Positions 15,768 to 23,925 of a stretch of 64,000 bases of DNA are shown piece by piece. The DNA is taken from assembly GCF_002846395.1 (NCBI RefSeq), contig NZ_PJMU01000001.1:1-64000 (forward strand). The letters are read 5' to 3'. The DNA comes from Pontibacter ramchanderi. GTDB taxonomy: Bacteria > Bacteroidota > Bacteroidia > Cytophagales > Hymenobacteraceae. A program made the position numbers and the translations under genes. The notes under the pieces are model-generated. The model was not told the DNA's origin, made no database searches, and worked only from the letters and a program-made list of their open reading frames with translations. Within the stretch, counting starts at the first letter, position 1. Each line of letters starts with the position of its first letter.

Positions 15768-17696
15768 ATGATCTCTATCAATAACCTCAGTTTCCATTTT
15801 GGCAGCCGCCCCATGTACGAGGATGCCAACCTGCACATCAAACCCAAAGACAAAATTGCGTTGATCGGCCTGAACGGTACCGGTAAGTCCACGCTGCTGC
15901 GCATTATTGTGGGGGAGTACAAACCCGATGGCGGCAGCATCCAGATGAGCCGCGACACCACGATCGGCTTCCTGAACCAGGACCTGCTCAGCTACGAGAC
16001 CCACGAGAGCATTCTGTCGGTGGCGATGCAGGCCTTTGATGAAGCCATCTCGCTGCAGAAGGAAATAGACCAGGTGCTGGTAGAGTTCGAGAACAACTTT
16101 CATGATAAGCTGGTGGACAAACTGGCGGCCTTGCAGGAGCGTTTCGAGGCGCTGGGCGGCTATACCATGCAGGCCGAGGCCGAGTCGATTCTGGAGGGCC
16201 TTGGCTTTACAACCGAGGAATTGAAGCAGCCGCTGGCCTCGTTCTCAGGTGGCTGGCGCATGCGCGTGATGCTGGCTAAGATCCTTTTGCAGAAACCCTC
16301 GCTGCTGCTGCTCGATGAACCCACCAACCACCTGGACCTACCGTCCATCAAGTGGCTCGAATCCTACCTCGACCGCTTTGAGGGAGCCGTCGTGATCGTG
16401 TCGCACGACCGCGAGTTCCTGGACAAGACCACCAACATCACGGTAGAGGTATCAGGCGCGAAACTGAACGTCTACCCGGGCAACTACAGTTTTTATGTGG
16501 AAGAAAAAGCCCTGCGCAACGAAATTCAGAAAGGTGCTTACGAGAACCAGCAGGCCCAGATACGCCAGACCGAGCGCTTCATAGAGCGATTCAAGGCCAA
16601 AGCCACCAAAGCCAAACAGGCCCAGAGCCGCATGAAGCAGCTTGAGCGTATGGAGCGTATCGAGGAGGTGACAGGAGAGGCCGCAAAGGTTAATTTCAGC
16701 TTCCGCTTCAACGTGCAGCCGGGCCGCCATATTTTCAGGCTCGAGCACATGAGCAAGAGCTTCGGCAGCAAGCTTATTTTTAGGGATACCAACGTGCACG
16801 TAGAGCGCGGCGATAAAATTGCGCTGATCGGCGCGAACGGTAAAGGTAAGTCCACGCTACTGCGTATCATAGCCGGCACGGAGCCAATTCAGGGCAAGCG
16901 CGAGATGGGACATAACGTGATCATGTCTTTCTACGCGCAGCACCAGTTGGAGGCCCTGAACGTCGAGAACGAGATTCTGCAGGAACTGCAGCAGGCCGGC
17001 TCCGGCAAAACGGAGGTGGAACTTCGTACCTTGCTGGGTTCCTTCCTGTTTACCGGCGACGATGTGTTCAAAAAGATCAAGGTGCTGTCGGGAGGAGAGA
17101 AGAGCCGTGTGGCGCTGGCCAAAACGCTGATCTCAGAGGCCAACTTCCTGATGCTCGACGAACCGACCAACCACCTCGACATGCAGTCGGTGAACATTCT
17201 CATCCAGGCGCTCGAGCAGTACGAGGGTACTTTCATCATCATCTCGCACGACCGCTATTTTGTGGAGAACGTGGCCACCAAGATCTGGTACATCGAAGAC
17301 TACCAACTTAAGGAGTATCCGGGCACTTACCACGAGTATGAGGCTTTCCAGGAGAAGCGCGAGAAGGAGATCAAACGCGATGCCGCTGCGGCGCCTGTTG
17401 CCAAGAAAGAAGAGCCTAAGCCAAAGCGTGACAACAGCGAGTACAATGCCCTGAACAACCAGCTCAAGCAGGTAAACCGTCAGATAAGTGAGTTGGAGAA
17501 ACAGGTGCAGCAGTTGGAGCAGGAACTCGCCAAACACGAAACCGAACTGGCGGATCCCAAGGTATACGGCAACCCGAATCTGCTGCAGGAAACCTCGCAA
17601 AAGTTTGAGGCGGTGCAAAAGGAGTTGAATGTTATCAACGGGAAATGGGAGAGTTTGATGCTGGAAGCGGAGGAGCTAGAGGGAAAGCTGGGGTAA
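15768..17696 (+). CDS. ABC-F family ATPase (ribosome-associated type)
   Basis: 642-residue soluble protein with two ABC cassettes and no membrane segments. Cassette 1: Walker A 'GLNGTGKST', signature 'FSGGWRMRV', Walker B 'LLLLDEPTNHLDL'. Cassette 2: 'GANGKGKST', 'LSGGEKSRV', 'FLMLDEPTNHLDM'. Between them is the ABC-F linker ('FIERFKAKATKAKQAQSRMK'), and the C-terminus is a long charged coiled coil ('QLKQVNRQISELEKQVQQLE'). The layout fits the Uup/YdiF-like branch. ABC-F proteins act on the ribosome, as translation factors or in antibiotic resistance; which applies here cannot be told. The coiled coil suggests a housekeeping Uup-like role. Confidence 0.93.
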   Translation: MISINNLSFHFGSRPMYEDANLHIKPKDKIALIGLNGTGKSTLLRIIVGEYKPDGGSIQMSRDTTIGFLNQDLLSYETHESILSVAMQAFDEAISLQKEIDQVLVEFENNFHDKLVDKLAALQERFEALGGYTMQAEAESILEGLGFTTEELKQPLASFSGGWRMRVMLAKILLQKPSLLLLDEPTNHLDLPSIKWLESYLDRFEGAVVIVSHDREFLDKTTNITVEVSGAKLNVYPGNYSFYVEEKALRNEIQKGAYENQQAQIRQTERFIERFKAKATKAKQAQSRMKQLERMERIEEVTGEAAKVNFSFRFNVQPGRHIFRLEHMSKSFGSKLIFRDTNVHVERGDKIALIGANGKGKSTLLRIIAGTEPIQGKREMGHNVIMSFYAQHQLEALNVENEILQELQQAGSGKTEVELRTLLGSFLFTGDDVFKKIKVLSGGEKSRVALAKTLISEANFLMLDEPTNHLDMQSVNILIQALEQYEGTFIIISHDRYFVENVATKIWYIEDYQLKEYPGTYHEYEAFQEKREKEIKRDAAAAPVAKKEEPKPKRDNSEYNALNNQLKQVNRQISELEKQVQQLEQELAKHETELADPKVYGNPNLLQETSQKFEAVQKELNVINGKWESLMLEAEELEGKLG

Positions 17697-18580
17697 TGGT
17701 TTTGGTGCGGGCGTCCACGCTCGTGTTTACTGTCGTGTGGCCTCTGGTCGAGGTGAAGCTGGTAGCACAGCTATACCTATACCTGGCGTAGCTGTTGCTT
17801 AGCTATACCTTAACTGTTTTGTTCTATAGCTTCGCCTGTGCGGCGGGCACTTCCTTTTTGTCTTGACACAAAAAGGAAGCAAAAAAGTCAAGACCCTCCA
17901 AATCGAGGGCCCCTACCCCCACTCGCTGACCGCTCTTGACAGGGGGACCCCTTCACCCCCAACAGTGGAGTGTCGTAAAGTGCACCTGGCTAAGGTGATT
18001 TGTAGCATAGCCCAATGGGCAAGTTAGTCTTTCGATGCGTGGCAGTGGTTTGTGAAAGTAACTACAGCGCCTATACCTGTTGGTTGGCAATTAAAGGGAA
18101 GTCCCACTTAGGGAAGGGGCCCTGACAAAGAAGGGGGCAGAGGATTGTTAATTGTGCACAGGTATGCAATAGCTATACTGCCTATACCTGTAAAATGACA
18201 ATGGCAGAAGTTCCGCTCTTAAAGTAGGGCCTTCTACAACAAGACAGGAAGGCGGGTATTAAATCTCAAGATAATATCCCTACCAACAACTTTTATAACA
18301 ATACAGAAGCTGCCACCCTCCTGCTTTGTGCTAATCCAACTCTCACTGGCAAAGCAGATCAGGCACAACAAATCCAGCAAGCGGTATAGGAGACAATTTC
18401 AATAACGGACAAGCTGCTGATATTAGATCCGGATTGTGCTATTCCTGTGCCATTATGTTGACAGTCAGGGCGTGGTTTAATATTTAAGCAATTTTTAATG
18501 CAAAATGCAGGTATAAGAAAATTGTACTTTGAGATAAAGTGCTGATTTGCTATATTGATCCGCATTCGAACCTGAACCCT
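17697..18580. other. Long intergenic region with extragenic repeat copy B
   Basis: No gene seen in 884 bp. It holds six TATACCT/AGGTATA words (17772, 17778, 17804, 18072, 18183, 18509), the repeat copy B, and a partial word dyad ACAGGTAT/ATACCTGT (18158-18165 and 18184-18191). Confidence 0.6.
17822..18062 (-). repeat. Extragenic repeat, copy B (inverted partner of copy A)
   Basis: Reverse complement of copy A. Conserved pieces in order on the + strand are a CTTTTTGTCTTGACACAAAA block (with nested dyads CTTCCTTTTT/AAAAAGGAAG), GTCAAGACC, AATCGAGGGCCCCTACCCCC, ACTCGCTGACCGCTCTTGAC, AGGGGGACCCCTTCACCCCC AACAGTGG, GTGCACCTGG, GGGCAAGTT and CGATGCGTGGCAGTGG. No coding potential. It lies 125 bp beyond the ABC-F stop codon. 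Confidence 0.85.
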
Positions 18581-19063
18581 ATGAAAACTTACTTTCTTTT
18601 GTTGCTGCTTGGTTTCAGCAGCTTTTTTAGTGCAGCCAGCGCGCAGACTGGCGGTGAGATTATTGTACAGAAAAAAGGGCTTGGCTTTGCCTATTACCAA
18701 CAGGGTAGTCAAATAAGTAAAAAACAGTTATTGCACGTTTTGGAGCAACATCCGGAGGCACGAAAAGAACTCCAGAAAGGCTACCGCAATGCGTTGCCCG
18801 CCGCTGCGCTCTCCTATGTAGGGGCGCTCCTCATCAGTTACCCCTTGAGCAAACAACTGGCCGGCAACCAACCCAACTGGCTTGTCTCCGGCGCAGGGGC
18901 GGGGCTCCTCACCTTCAGTGTGCCTTTTGCGGGTGCCAGAATGAAACGGGAGCATCTTGCTATTCATGCTTACAACGAAGGACAGTACCTAGCCAAACGG
19001 CCGGAAACGGATCTGCGCATAGGCTATGCCTATAACCGGGCCTCTTTCGTATTCACTTTCTGA
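18581..19063 (+). CDS. Small exported protein, unknown function
   Basis: 160 residues from the ATG at 18581, which gives a clean signal peptide (MKTYFLLLLLGFSSFFSAAS-AQ); an upstream in-frame extension to 18539 would bury it. The mature part has a charged N-terminal third ('QISKKQLLHVLEQHPEARKE') and two hydrophobic segments ('AALSYVGALLISYPLS' and 'SGAGAGLLTFSVPFAGA'), then an Asn/Tyr-rich end ('HLAIHAYNEGQYL') and a terminal Phe. I do not recognise a family with certainty. It is probably an envelope protein. The next gene (DUF2490) converges on it 23 bp away. Confidence 0.7.
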   Translation: MKTYFLLLLLGFSSFFSAASAQTGGEIIVQKKGLGFAYYQQGSQISKKQLLHVLEQHPEARKELQKGYRNALPAAALSYVGALLISYPLSKQLAGNQPNWLVSGAGAGLLTFSVPFAGARMKREHLAIHAYNEGQYLAKRPETDLRIGYAYNRASFVFTF

Positions 19064-19086
19064 TAGGTATTCCGTCGCTTCCTGCT

Positions 19087-19851
19087 TCAGTGCTGCTGCT
19101 CCTGTTTCCGCCAGTCCAGGGTATGGAACAACCAGATCACCAGGGTATGGTTGCTGGTAAATCGACCGGGTGTTGCGGCCTGTACGTAGCGGTTCATATA
19201 CCCTGTCTGTAGCATCAGGCTCCGGTAGCGGGCAGCGGCCATCAGTGAAATGCGGTTCTGGTCGAAAGGGGCCGGTGCCTCATCTCCCAGATTCATCAGT
19301 AACTCGTTGCTCAGCGCCAGGCTGGGCAGTATTCCTTTAAAGGAGAGTGTGGGGAAGTTGCGCCGCAACACGGTTTGGATGCGGGCACGGTGCAGAAAGG
19401 TATAGCCGTCTGTTACTTCGCCGGCCTCTACCTGTTGCCGGAAGCGCAGATCCCAGCGCAGGCGGTGCTGCAACGTAAAATTACCGCCAAGCGGGGTCGG
19501 GATGACTACCTGCGCCCAGGGACGGTGCTCCCGGCGTCGGAGCTCGCCGCCCACCGGCAGCCACGCATGGGCATAGCCAGCCGTCAGGTCAATGCGATGC
19601 GGGAAATGCGCCGTGAGGCCGGTGCGTGCCACACCAAATCCACCCGGAATGTAATGCAGGTCGTTCCAGATAGAAAAGCGCTCTGAAACCCGCACAGAGC
19701 TCATATAGCCTACCCAGAACTGCTCCTCGTGCTGCACTTCCTTCTGCTGGGCCACCATAGTAAGCGGCGCTAGCAGCAACACGCTGATAGCGAGGTAGTA
19801 GGCCAACCGCTTCGGGGTTTGGGGCAATGTCATACGGGCCAGGTACAGCAT
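19087..19851 (-). CDS. DUF2490 family envelope protein
   Basis: 254 residues; with the second Met (19833) as start it has a typical signal peptide ending in 'VAQQK'. The mature protein shows DUF2490 hallmarks: 'EEQFWVGYMSSVRVSERFSI', 'HRIDLTAGYAHAWLP', 'REHRPWAQVVIPTPLG', 'LRWDLRFRQ', 'SLMAAARYRSLMLQTGYMNR' and a C-terminal 'NHTLVIWLFHTLDWR'. Alternating strands suggest a 10- to 12-stranded outer-membrane barrel. No function is established for this family. It converges on the preceding gene and is divergent from the sensor kinase gene. Confidence 0.85.
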   Translation of the reverse strand: MLYLARMTLPQTPKRLAYYLAISVLLLAPLTMVAQQKEVQHEEQFWVGYMSSVRVSERFSIWNDLHYIPGGFGVARTGLTAHFPHRIDLTAGYAHAWLPVGGELRRREHRPWAQVVIPTPLGGNFTLQHRLRWDLRFRQQVEAGEVTDGYTFLHRARIQTVLRRNFPTLSFKGILPSLALSNELLMNLGDEAPAPFDQNRISLMAAARYRSLMLQTGYMNRYVQAATPGRFTSNHTLVIWLFHTLDWRKQEQQH

Positions 19852-19925
19852 ACAACGAAGATAGCAGAAAGTAGTGAGAATAGCGCTTTTGTCAACATAC
19901 CACCCGGTGCCCCGTATCTACAACA

Positions 19926-21023
19926 ATGCTAACGCCCCTCGCTATGGACCATTTAGATACAATTCATCAAATAGGACAACAGAGTGCAAAAGTCTTGTTT
20001 CAGTATAATTTAACGCAGCAGCAGTTCGACTACCTTTCGCCCGCTTTTCATGATTTGTGGGATATGGACGAGGCCCGGTTACAAAAAAGTGCCCTGCAAC
20101 TGCTCGACACGGTGGTAGAGGACGACCGCCCGGCGGTGCTGCGCTGCTGGCATAAGCTACTCAAAGGCGACCATGTGGATGAGATTGTGCGGGTGCAGCA
20201 GCACGGGCGGCTCCGGCACATCCGCTACATTGTGTACCCGATCTGCAACGCGGCACAGAAGGTGGTGGCTGTGGCAGGTATGGCCGAAAACGTAACCCGG
20301 CAGCAGGACTTCATTAACTACCTGGCGGAGTTTGGACAGCGCAAGGACAGCGTGCTCGAAATCGTGTCGCATGACCTGCGCGGTCCTTTGGCTGTTGTGA
20401 AGAGCGTGGCAGGCCTCATACGGAGGGAGGTGCACGAAAACACACGGCAGGAGATAGAGCACTACACCGACATCATCGAAAAAGCCTGCATCCAGTGCAC
20501 CGACCTGATCCAGGACCTGCTGAGCGAGGAGCACCTGCGCTCTCCGGAGGTATACGTGCACAAAACACGCGTTGATCTTAACGACCAGATCCGGAATGTG
20601 GCTGAGCTATACCAGAAAGGCCAGATGGTGCAGCAGCAATTTATCCTGCAGCTGCCCCAGGAGCCGCTGATGTTGGAACTCGACCAGATCAAATTTTCGC
20701 AGATCATGAATAACCTGATCTCCAACTCCATTAAGTTCACACCGAAAGAGGGGAGTATCACCATTCGCGCTTTTCAGGAGGGCGACGAGGCCGTGGTGGA
20801 GCATAGCGACACGGGCATAGGCATACCGGAGCACCTGCTCTCCAAGCTTTTTGAGCGCCGTGGTGTCGCTTCCCGGCAAGGTCTGAACGGAGAGGAGTCG
20901 CGTGGGTTGGGGCTTTCGATCGTATATGAGCTGGTGCGGCTGCAGGGGGGCAGCATCGAGGTGCAAAGCAACGGTCAGCACGGCACCTGCTTTACAGTCA
21001 GGTTGCCCCTGTATGCCGATTAG
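19926..21023 (+). CDS. PAS-domain sensor histidine kinase (soluble)
   Basis: 365 residues (or 359 from the ATG at 19944). An N-terminal PAS-like fold (residues ~15-125, ending 'AVAGMAENVTRQQDF') is followed by a HisKA dimerisation helix with the phospho-acceptor His in 'EIVSHDLRGPLAVVKS' and a HATPase domain with N box 'MNNLISNSIKFTPKEG', G1 'DTGIGIPEHLL' and G2 'GLGLSIVYELV'. No membrane segments, so it senses something in the cytoplasm. Its 3' end overlaps the response regulator gene tail-to-tail by 4 bp. Confidence 0.92.
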   Translation: MLTPLAMDHLDTIHQIGQQSAKVLFQYNLTQQQFDYLSPAFHDLWDMDEARLQKSALQLLDTVVEDDRPAVLRCWHKLLKGDHVDEIVRVQQHGRLRHIRYIVYPICNAAQKVVAVAGMAENVTRQQDFINYLAEFGQRKDSVLEIVSHDLRGPLAVVKSVAGLIRREVHENTRQEIEHYTDIIEKACIQCTDLIQDLLSEEHLRSPEVYVHKTRVDLNDQIRNVAELYQKGQMVQQQFILQLPQEPLMLELDQIKFSQIMNNLISNSIKFTPKEGSITIRAFQEGDEAVVEHSDTGIGIPEHLLSKLFERRGVASRQGLNGEESRGLGLSIVYELVRLQGGSIEVQSNGQHGTCFTVRLPLYAD

Positions 21024-21418
21024 GCCAGGCCCTTGCGAGTCTGCCTGATATAATTCAGGCTTTCCTCATCCAGCGGTTTATGCAGGAACCCGCGCACAAG
21101 CGGGTACTCGCGCGACTGATCCTGATCGCTCACGGCGATGGAGGAGGTCAGAATAAACACATCCAGTTTACCTTTCAGCGTCTCCTCGTGGGGGCGCAAT
21201 ACATTCAGAAAATCCCAGCCGCTCTTAACGGGCATGTTCAGGTCGAGCAGGATCAGGTCTGGCAAGGCTGTGGAAGCCGTCAGGGGCAGATCGGCCAGCG
21301 CATCATCGGCCGAGGTATAGGTACAGATCTCGTGTGCAAAGCCTGCTTCCTCCAGCACCAGCGAGGTCAGGTAAATACTGATGTCATCATCATCAATTAT
21401 GTAAACCTTGCTGACCAT
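21020..21418 (-). CDS. Single-domain response regulator
   Basis: 132-residue receiver domain only, without an output domain. Acidic pocket 'YIIDDDD', phospho-acceptor Asp in 'LILLDLNMPVKSGWDF', Thr/Ser in 'FILTSSIAV' and Lys in 'GFLHKPLDEE' are all present. It starts inside the 3' end of the upstream hybrid-length kinase gene (26-bp overlap in another frame), so the two are translationally coupled and cognate. Its own 3' end overlaps the other kinase gene by 4 bp. As a stand-alone receiver it may act in a phosphorelay or by protein binding. Confidence 0.93.
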   Translation of the reverse strand: MVSKVYIIDDDDISIYLTSLVLEEAGFAHEICTYTSADDALADLPLTASTALPDLILLDLNMPVKSGWDFLNVLRPHEETLKGKLDVFILTSSIAVSDQDQSREYPLVRGFLHKPLDEESLNYIRQTRKGLA

Positions 21419-23630
21419 AGGTTGCTTGCTTAAAGTGTAAGATGAAGGTCGTGCCAGTTTCTGGTTGACTGTTTACCTCTATTTCGCCACCAATGGCGTT
21501 CACTTGCATTTTTACCAGGTATAGGCCGATGCCCTTGCCGTCGGGTCCTGCATGAAAGCGCTTATATAGCTGGAACAAATGGGGCCGCACTTTCTCCAGG
21601 TCCATGCCAATGCCATTGTCGCTTATGCTTAGTTGCAAACCGTCTTTTTTCCTTACGCTGTTTACCTCAATAAGTAAGTCTCGCTGCGCAGATTTATACT
21701 TAATTGCGTTGGAAATCAGGTTGTGCAGGATGCTGTACACATAGGCGCGGTTGGCCCAGAGCAGGTCATCCTCCTGTAGCTGTATTTCAATTTTTCCGTT
21801 GATCGGGGTGAGCAGGTGCTGCAGGCTACTGATTACCTCGGAGGCCACTTCGCTCACGTTCACCATTTCCTTGGCAACCTGCAGGGTGGAGGAGCGCACC
21901 GCCAGGATCTTGTTCAGGTCGCTGATCACGTCGTCGAGCCGGCGGGCGGATGTCTCGAGGTTTTGCAGGCCCTGCATAAAGCGGGCGCTGTTGCGGTCGA
22001 GTTTCTGCAGTATGGCCGAGAGGCCCACCAGGTTCGCGACAGGTGCCCGCAGGTTGTGCGACACAATGTAGTTGAACTGCTTCAGGTCCTGGTTTTGGTG
22101 GTAGAGGTGCTCGGTGGTTTTCAGCAGCTGCTCCTGGTCCAGTTTGCGCTCCGTGATGTCGGTATGAATGTACACATACTTCTCGATCTGGCCCTGTTCA
22201 TTGGCAATAGGCGAGATAGTGACATCGGCCCACACCAAGTCCCCGTTTTTCTTGTAGCTGCGCAGTTCTTTGCGCATCGGTATACCTTTGGCCAGCTGCG
22301 CGCGCACCCAATTGATCTCGCGCGGGTCAGTGTCGGCAGTGGTCAGGATATCGCTTGGGCGCTTGCCGGCAATTTCCTCCAGCTCATAGCCGGTCACCTG
22401 ACTGAAGGCCTCGTTCACCCACTCAATCTCCAGCCGGCTGTTGGTGATGATCACGCCATTGGTGGTTTTACTGGCCACCAACGAAAGTGTGCGTACTTCC
22501 TCCTCTGCAGCCCGTTGCCGGGTAATGTCGACAAACGACACCAGAAGGCCGTCGGAGAAGGGGCTGAGCGTGAACCGCAGCTCTGCGCCATAGTTGCAGA
22601 ACTGCTCGTCAAACTGAACTGTCTTTTGGGTACGGGCCACCTCCAGGCATTTCTGTTGAAACTGTGTGCCGGTCAGGATCGGGTATTCATCCCAGATGGT
22701 GCGGTTCATCAGCTCCTGCAGGGGGCGGCCCAGGAAGTTGGCAAACACCGAGTTGCCGAAGCTGTAGCGCCACTCGCTGTCCAACGCGAAAAAGCCTTCG
22801 GTAATGCCCTCCAGTATATTGTGCAGGCGCTGCGCATGGGCCTGCACCAACAGGTTGGCCTCTTTCTCGCTGGTGCAGTCCTTGGCAATGCACTGCACGG
22901 CCAGTATGCGGCCTTCGAGCACCACAGGCACAAAGGTAGCCGACAAAAAGCGCCTGGAGCCGTCGTGGTGCCGGATGCTGGTATCGAGCGTGCTGGATTG
23001 GCCGGTCAGGGCCTTGTGAAATGCCGACAGCGTTACGTCCTGATACTCGGGCAATACGAAATCAGTGAAATGGCTTTCGGGAAACGCTTCGCGCGTGTAA
23101 CCCGACAGGGCAACTACTGCATCGTTGCAGGCCTGCACCTGTCCACTCGTGCTTAGTGTAAAAACCAGGTCGGGGTTGTTGAAGAACAGTGCCTTGTAAT
23201 AGGCCCGGCTTTCTTTTTTCTGCCGCATGGTCTCCATCTGGTGTGTTACATCGCGGGAGTTTGTCACAATGCCACGCACGTGGGGGTTGTCCAGCATGTT
23301 GGTAGACACGCAGCTGAGCCAGCGCCAGTCGCCACTCTTGGCCCTGTAGCGGAAAGGGGAGAGCGACACCTGTTTTACGCCACCATAGGTCAGGTTGTGC
23401 AGCTCTTGCTGAATCATGGCCACATCGTCGGGGTGGATGTGCTCCAGGACTGGCGTACCCAGTAATTCTTCAGGCTGGTAGCCCATTTCGGAGCTAATTG
23501 AGTCCGAAATATACTGGTACTGCCCATCCCAGTTCAGCACCGTAATGAGTTCAGAGCCATGACGTACGATCGAGCTATAAAAATCTGGTGTCAGGACCAG
23601 CTGTTCAGGCGGCGTAAAATTTACCTGCAT
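21393..23630 (-). CDS. Multi-PAS sensor histidine kinase
   Basis: 745-residue soluble kinase with four PAS folds in series (about residues 10-130, 145-265, 270-385 and 390-505; typical ends are 'GIVTNSRDVTHQ', 'AVQCIAKDCTSE', 'VSFVDITRQRA' and 'VYIHTDITERK'), a His-containing helix 'FNYIVSHNLRAPVANLVG' and a HATPase domain ('LHNLISNAIKYKS', 'ISDNGIGMD', 'GIGLYLVKMQVNA'). No transmembrane segment. The four PAS domains suggest integration of several signals. It lies directly upstream of, and overlaps, its response regulator gene. Confidence 0.93.
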   Translation of the reverse strand: MQVNFTPPEQLVLTPDFYSSIVRHGSELITVLNWDGQYQYISDSISSEMGYQPEELLGTPVLEHIHPDDVAMIQQELHNLTYGGVKQVSLSPFRYRAKSGDWRWLSCVSTNMLDNPHVRGIVTNSRDVTHQMETMRQKKESRAYYKALFFNNPDLVFTLSTSGQVQACNDAVVALSGYTREAFPESHFTDFVLPEYQDVTLSAFHKALTGQSSTLDTSIRHHDGSRRFLSATFVPVVLEGRILAVQCIAKDCTSEKEANLLVQAHAQRLHNILEGITEGFFALDSEWRYSFGNSVFANFLGRPLQELMNRTIWDEYPILTGTQFQQKCLEVARTQKTVQFDEQFCNYGAELRFTLSPFSDGLLVSFVDITRQRAAEEEVRTLSLVASKTTNGVIITNSRLEIEWVNEAFSQVTGYELEEIAGKRPSDILTTADTDPREINWVRAQLAKGIPMRKELRSYKKNGDLVWADVTISPIANEQGQIEKYVYIHTDITERKLDQEQLLKTTEHLYHQNQDLKQFNYIVSHNLRAPVANLVGLSAILQKLDRNSARFMQGLQNLETSARRLDDVISDLNKILAVRSSTLQVAKEMVNVSEVASEVISSLQHLLTPINGKIEIQLQEDDLLWANRAYVYSILHNLISNAIKYKSAQRDLLIEVNSVRKKDGLQLSISDNGIGMDLEKVRPHLFQLYKRFHAGPDGKGIGLYLVKMQVNAIGGEIEVNSQPETGTTFILHFKQATYGQQGLHN

Positions 23631-23871
23631 AAAGGAGTATTAAATAAAACTTCCTGAATGTAATTGTAATCAGGCAATATGGGTTCAATTAGCCGCTGAA
23701 ATTTTTTAAATTATTCTAAATGTAGAAATGTGGCTTTTTTATATCCTATATCCAGGTATAATGGCTTCAGGTTTACAGCGAATGGCTTAAGTAAGAGTAG
23801 TTCTATTTTTGTACTTAAATTAGATAATTCTCAAGGTTTAGCTCACATAAATTGGACAGTTTTAGAAAAGA

Positions 23872-23906
23872 AAAAGCCGGACTGCTATTACACAGTCCGG
23901 CTTTTG
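23872..23906 (-). terminator. Terminator of the subtilase gene
   Basis: Stem AAAAGCCGGACTG / CAGTCCGGCTTTT (23872-23884 and 23893-23905) with an 8-nt loop and T-run on both strands. The rest of the 23631-23925 gap is AT-rich and holds one AGGTATA (23754). Confidence 0.85.
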
Positions 23907-23925
23907 TTATGAGTATGAGAATTAT

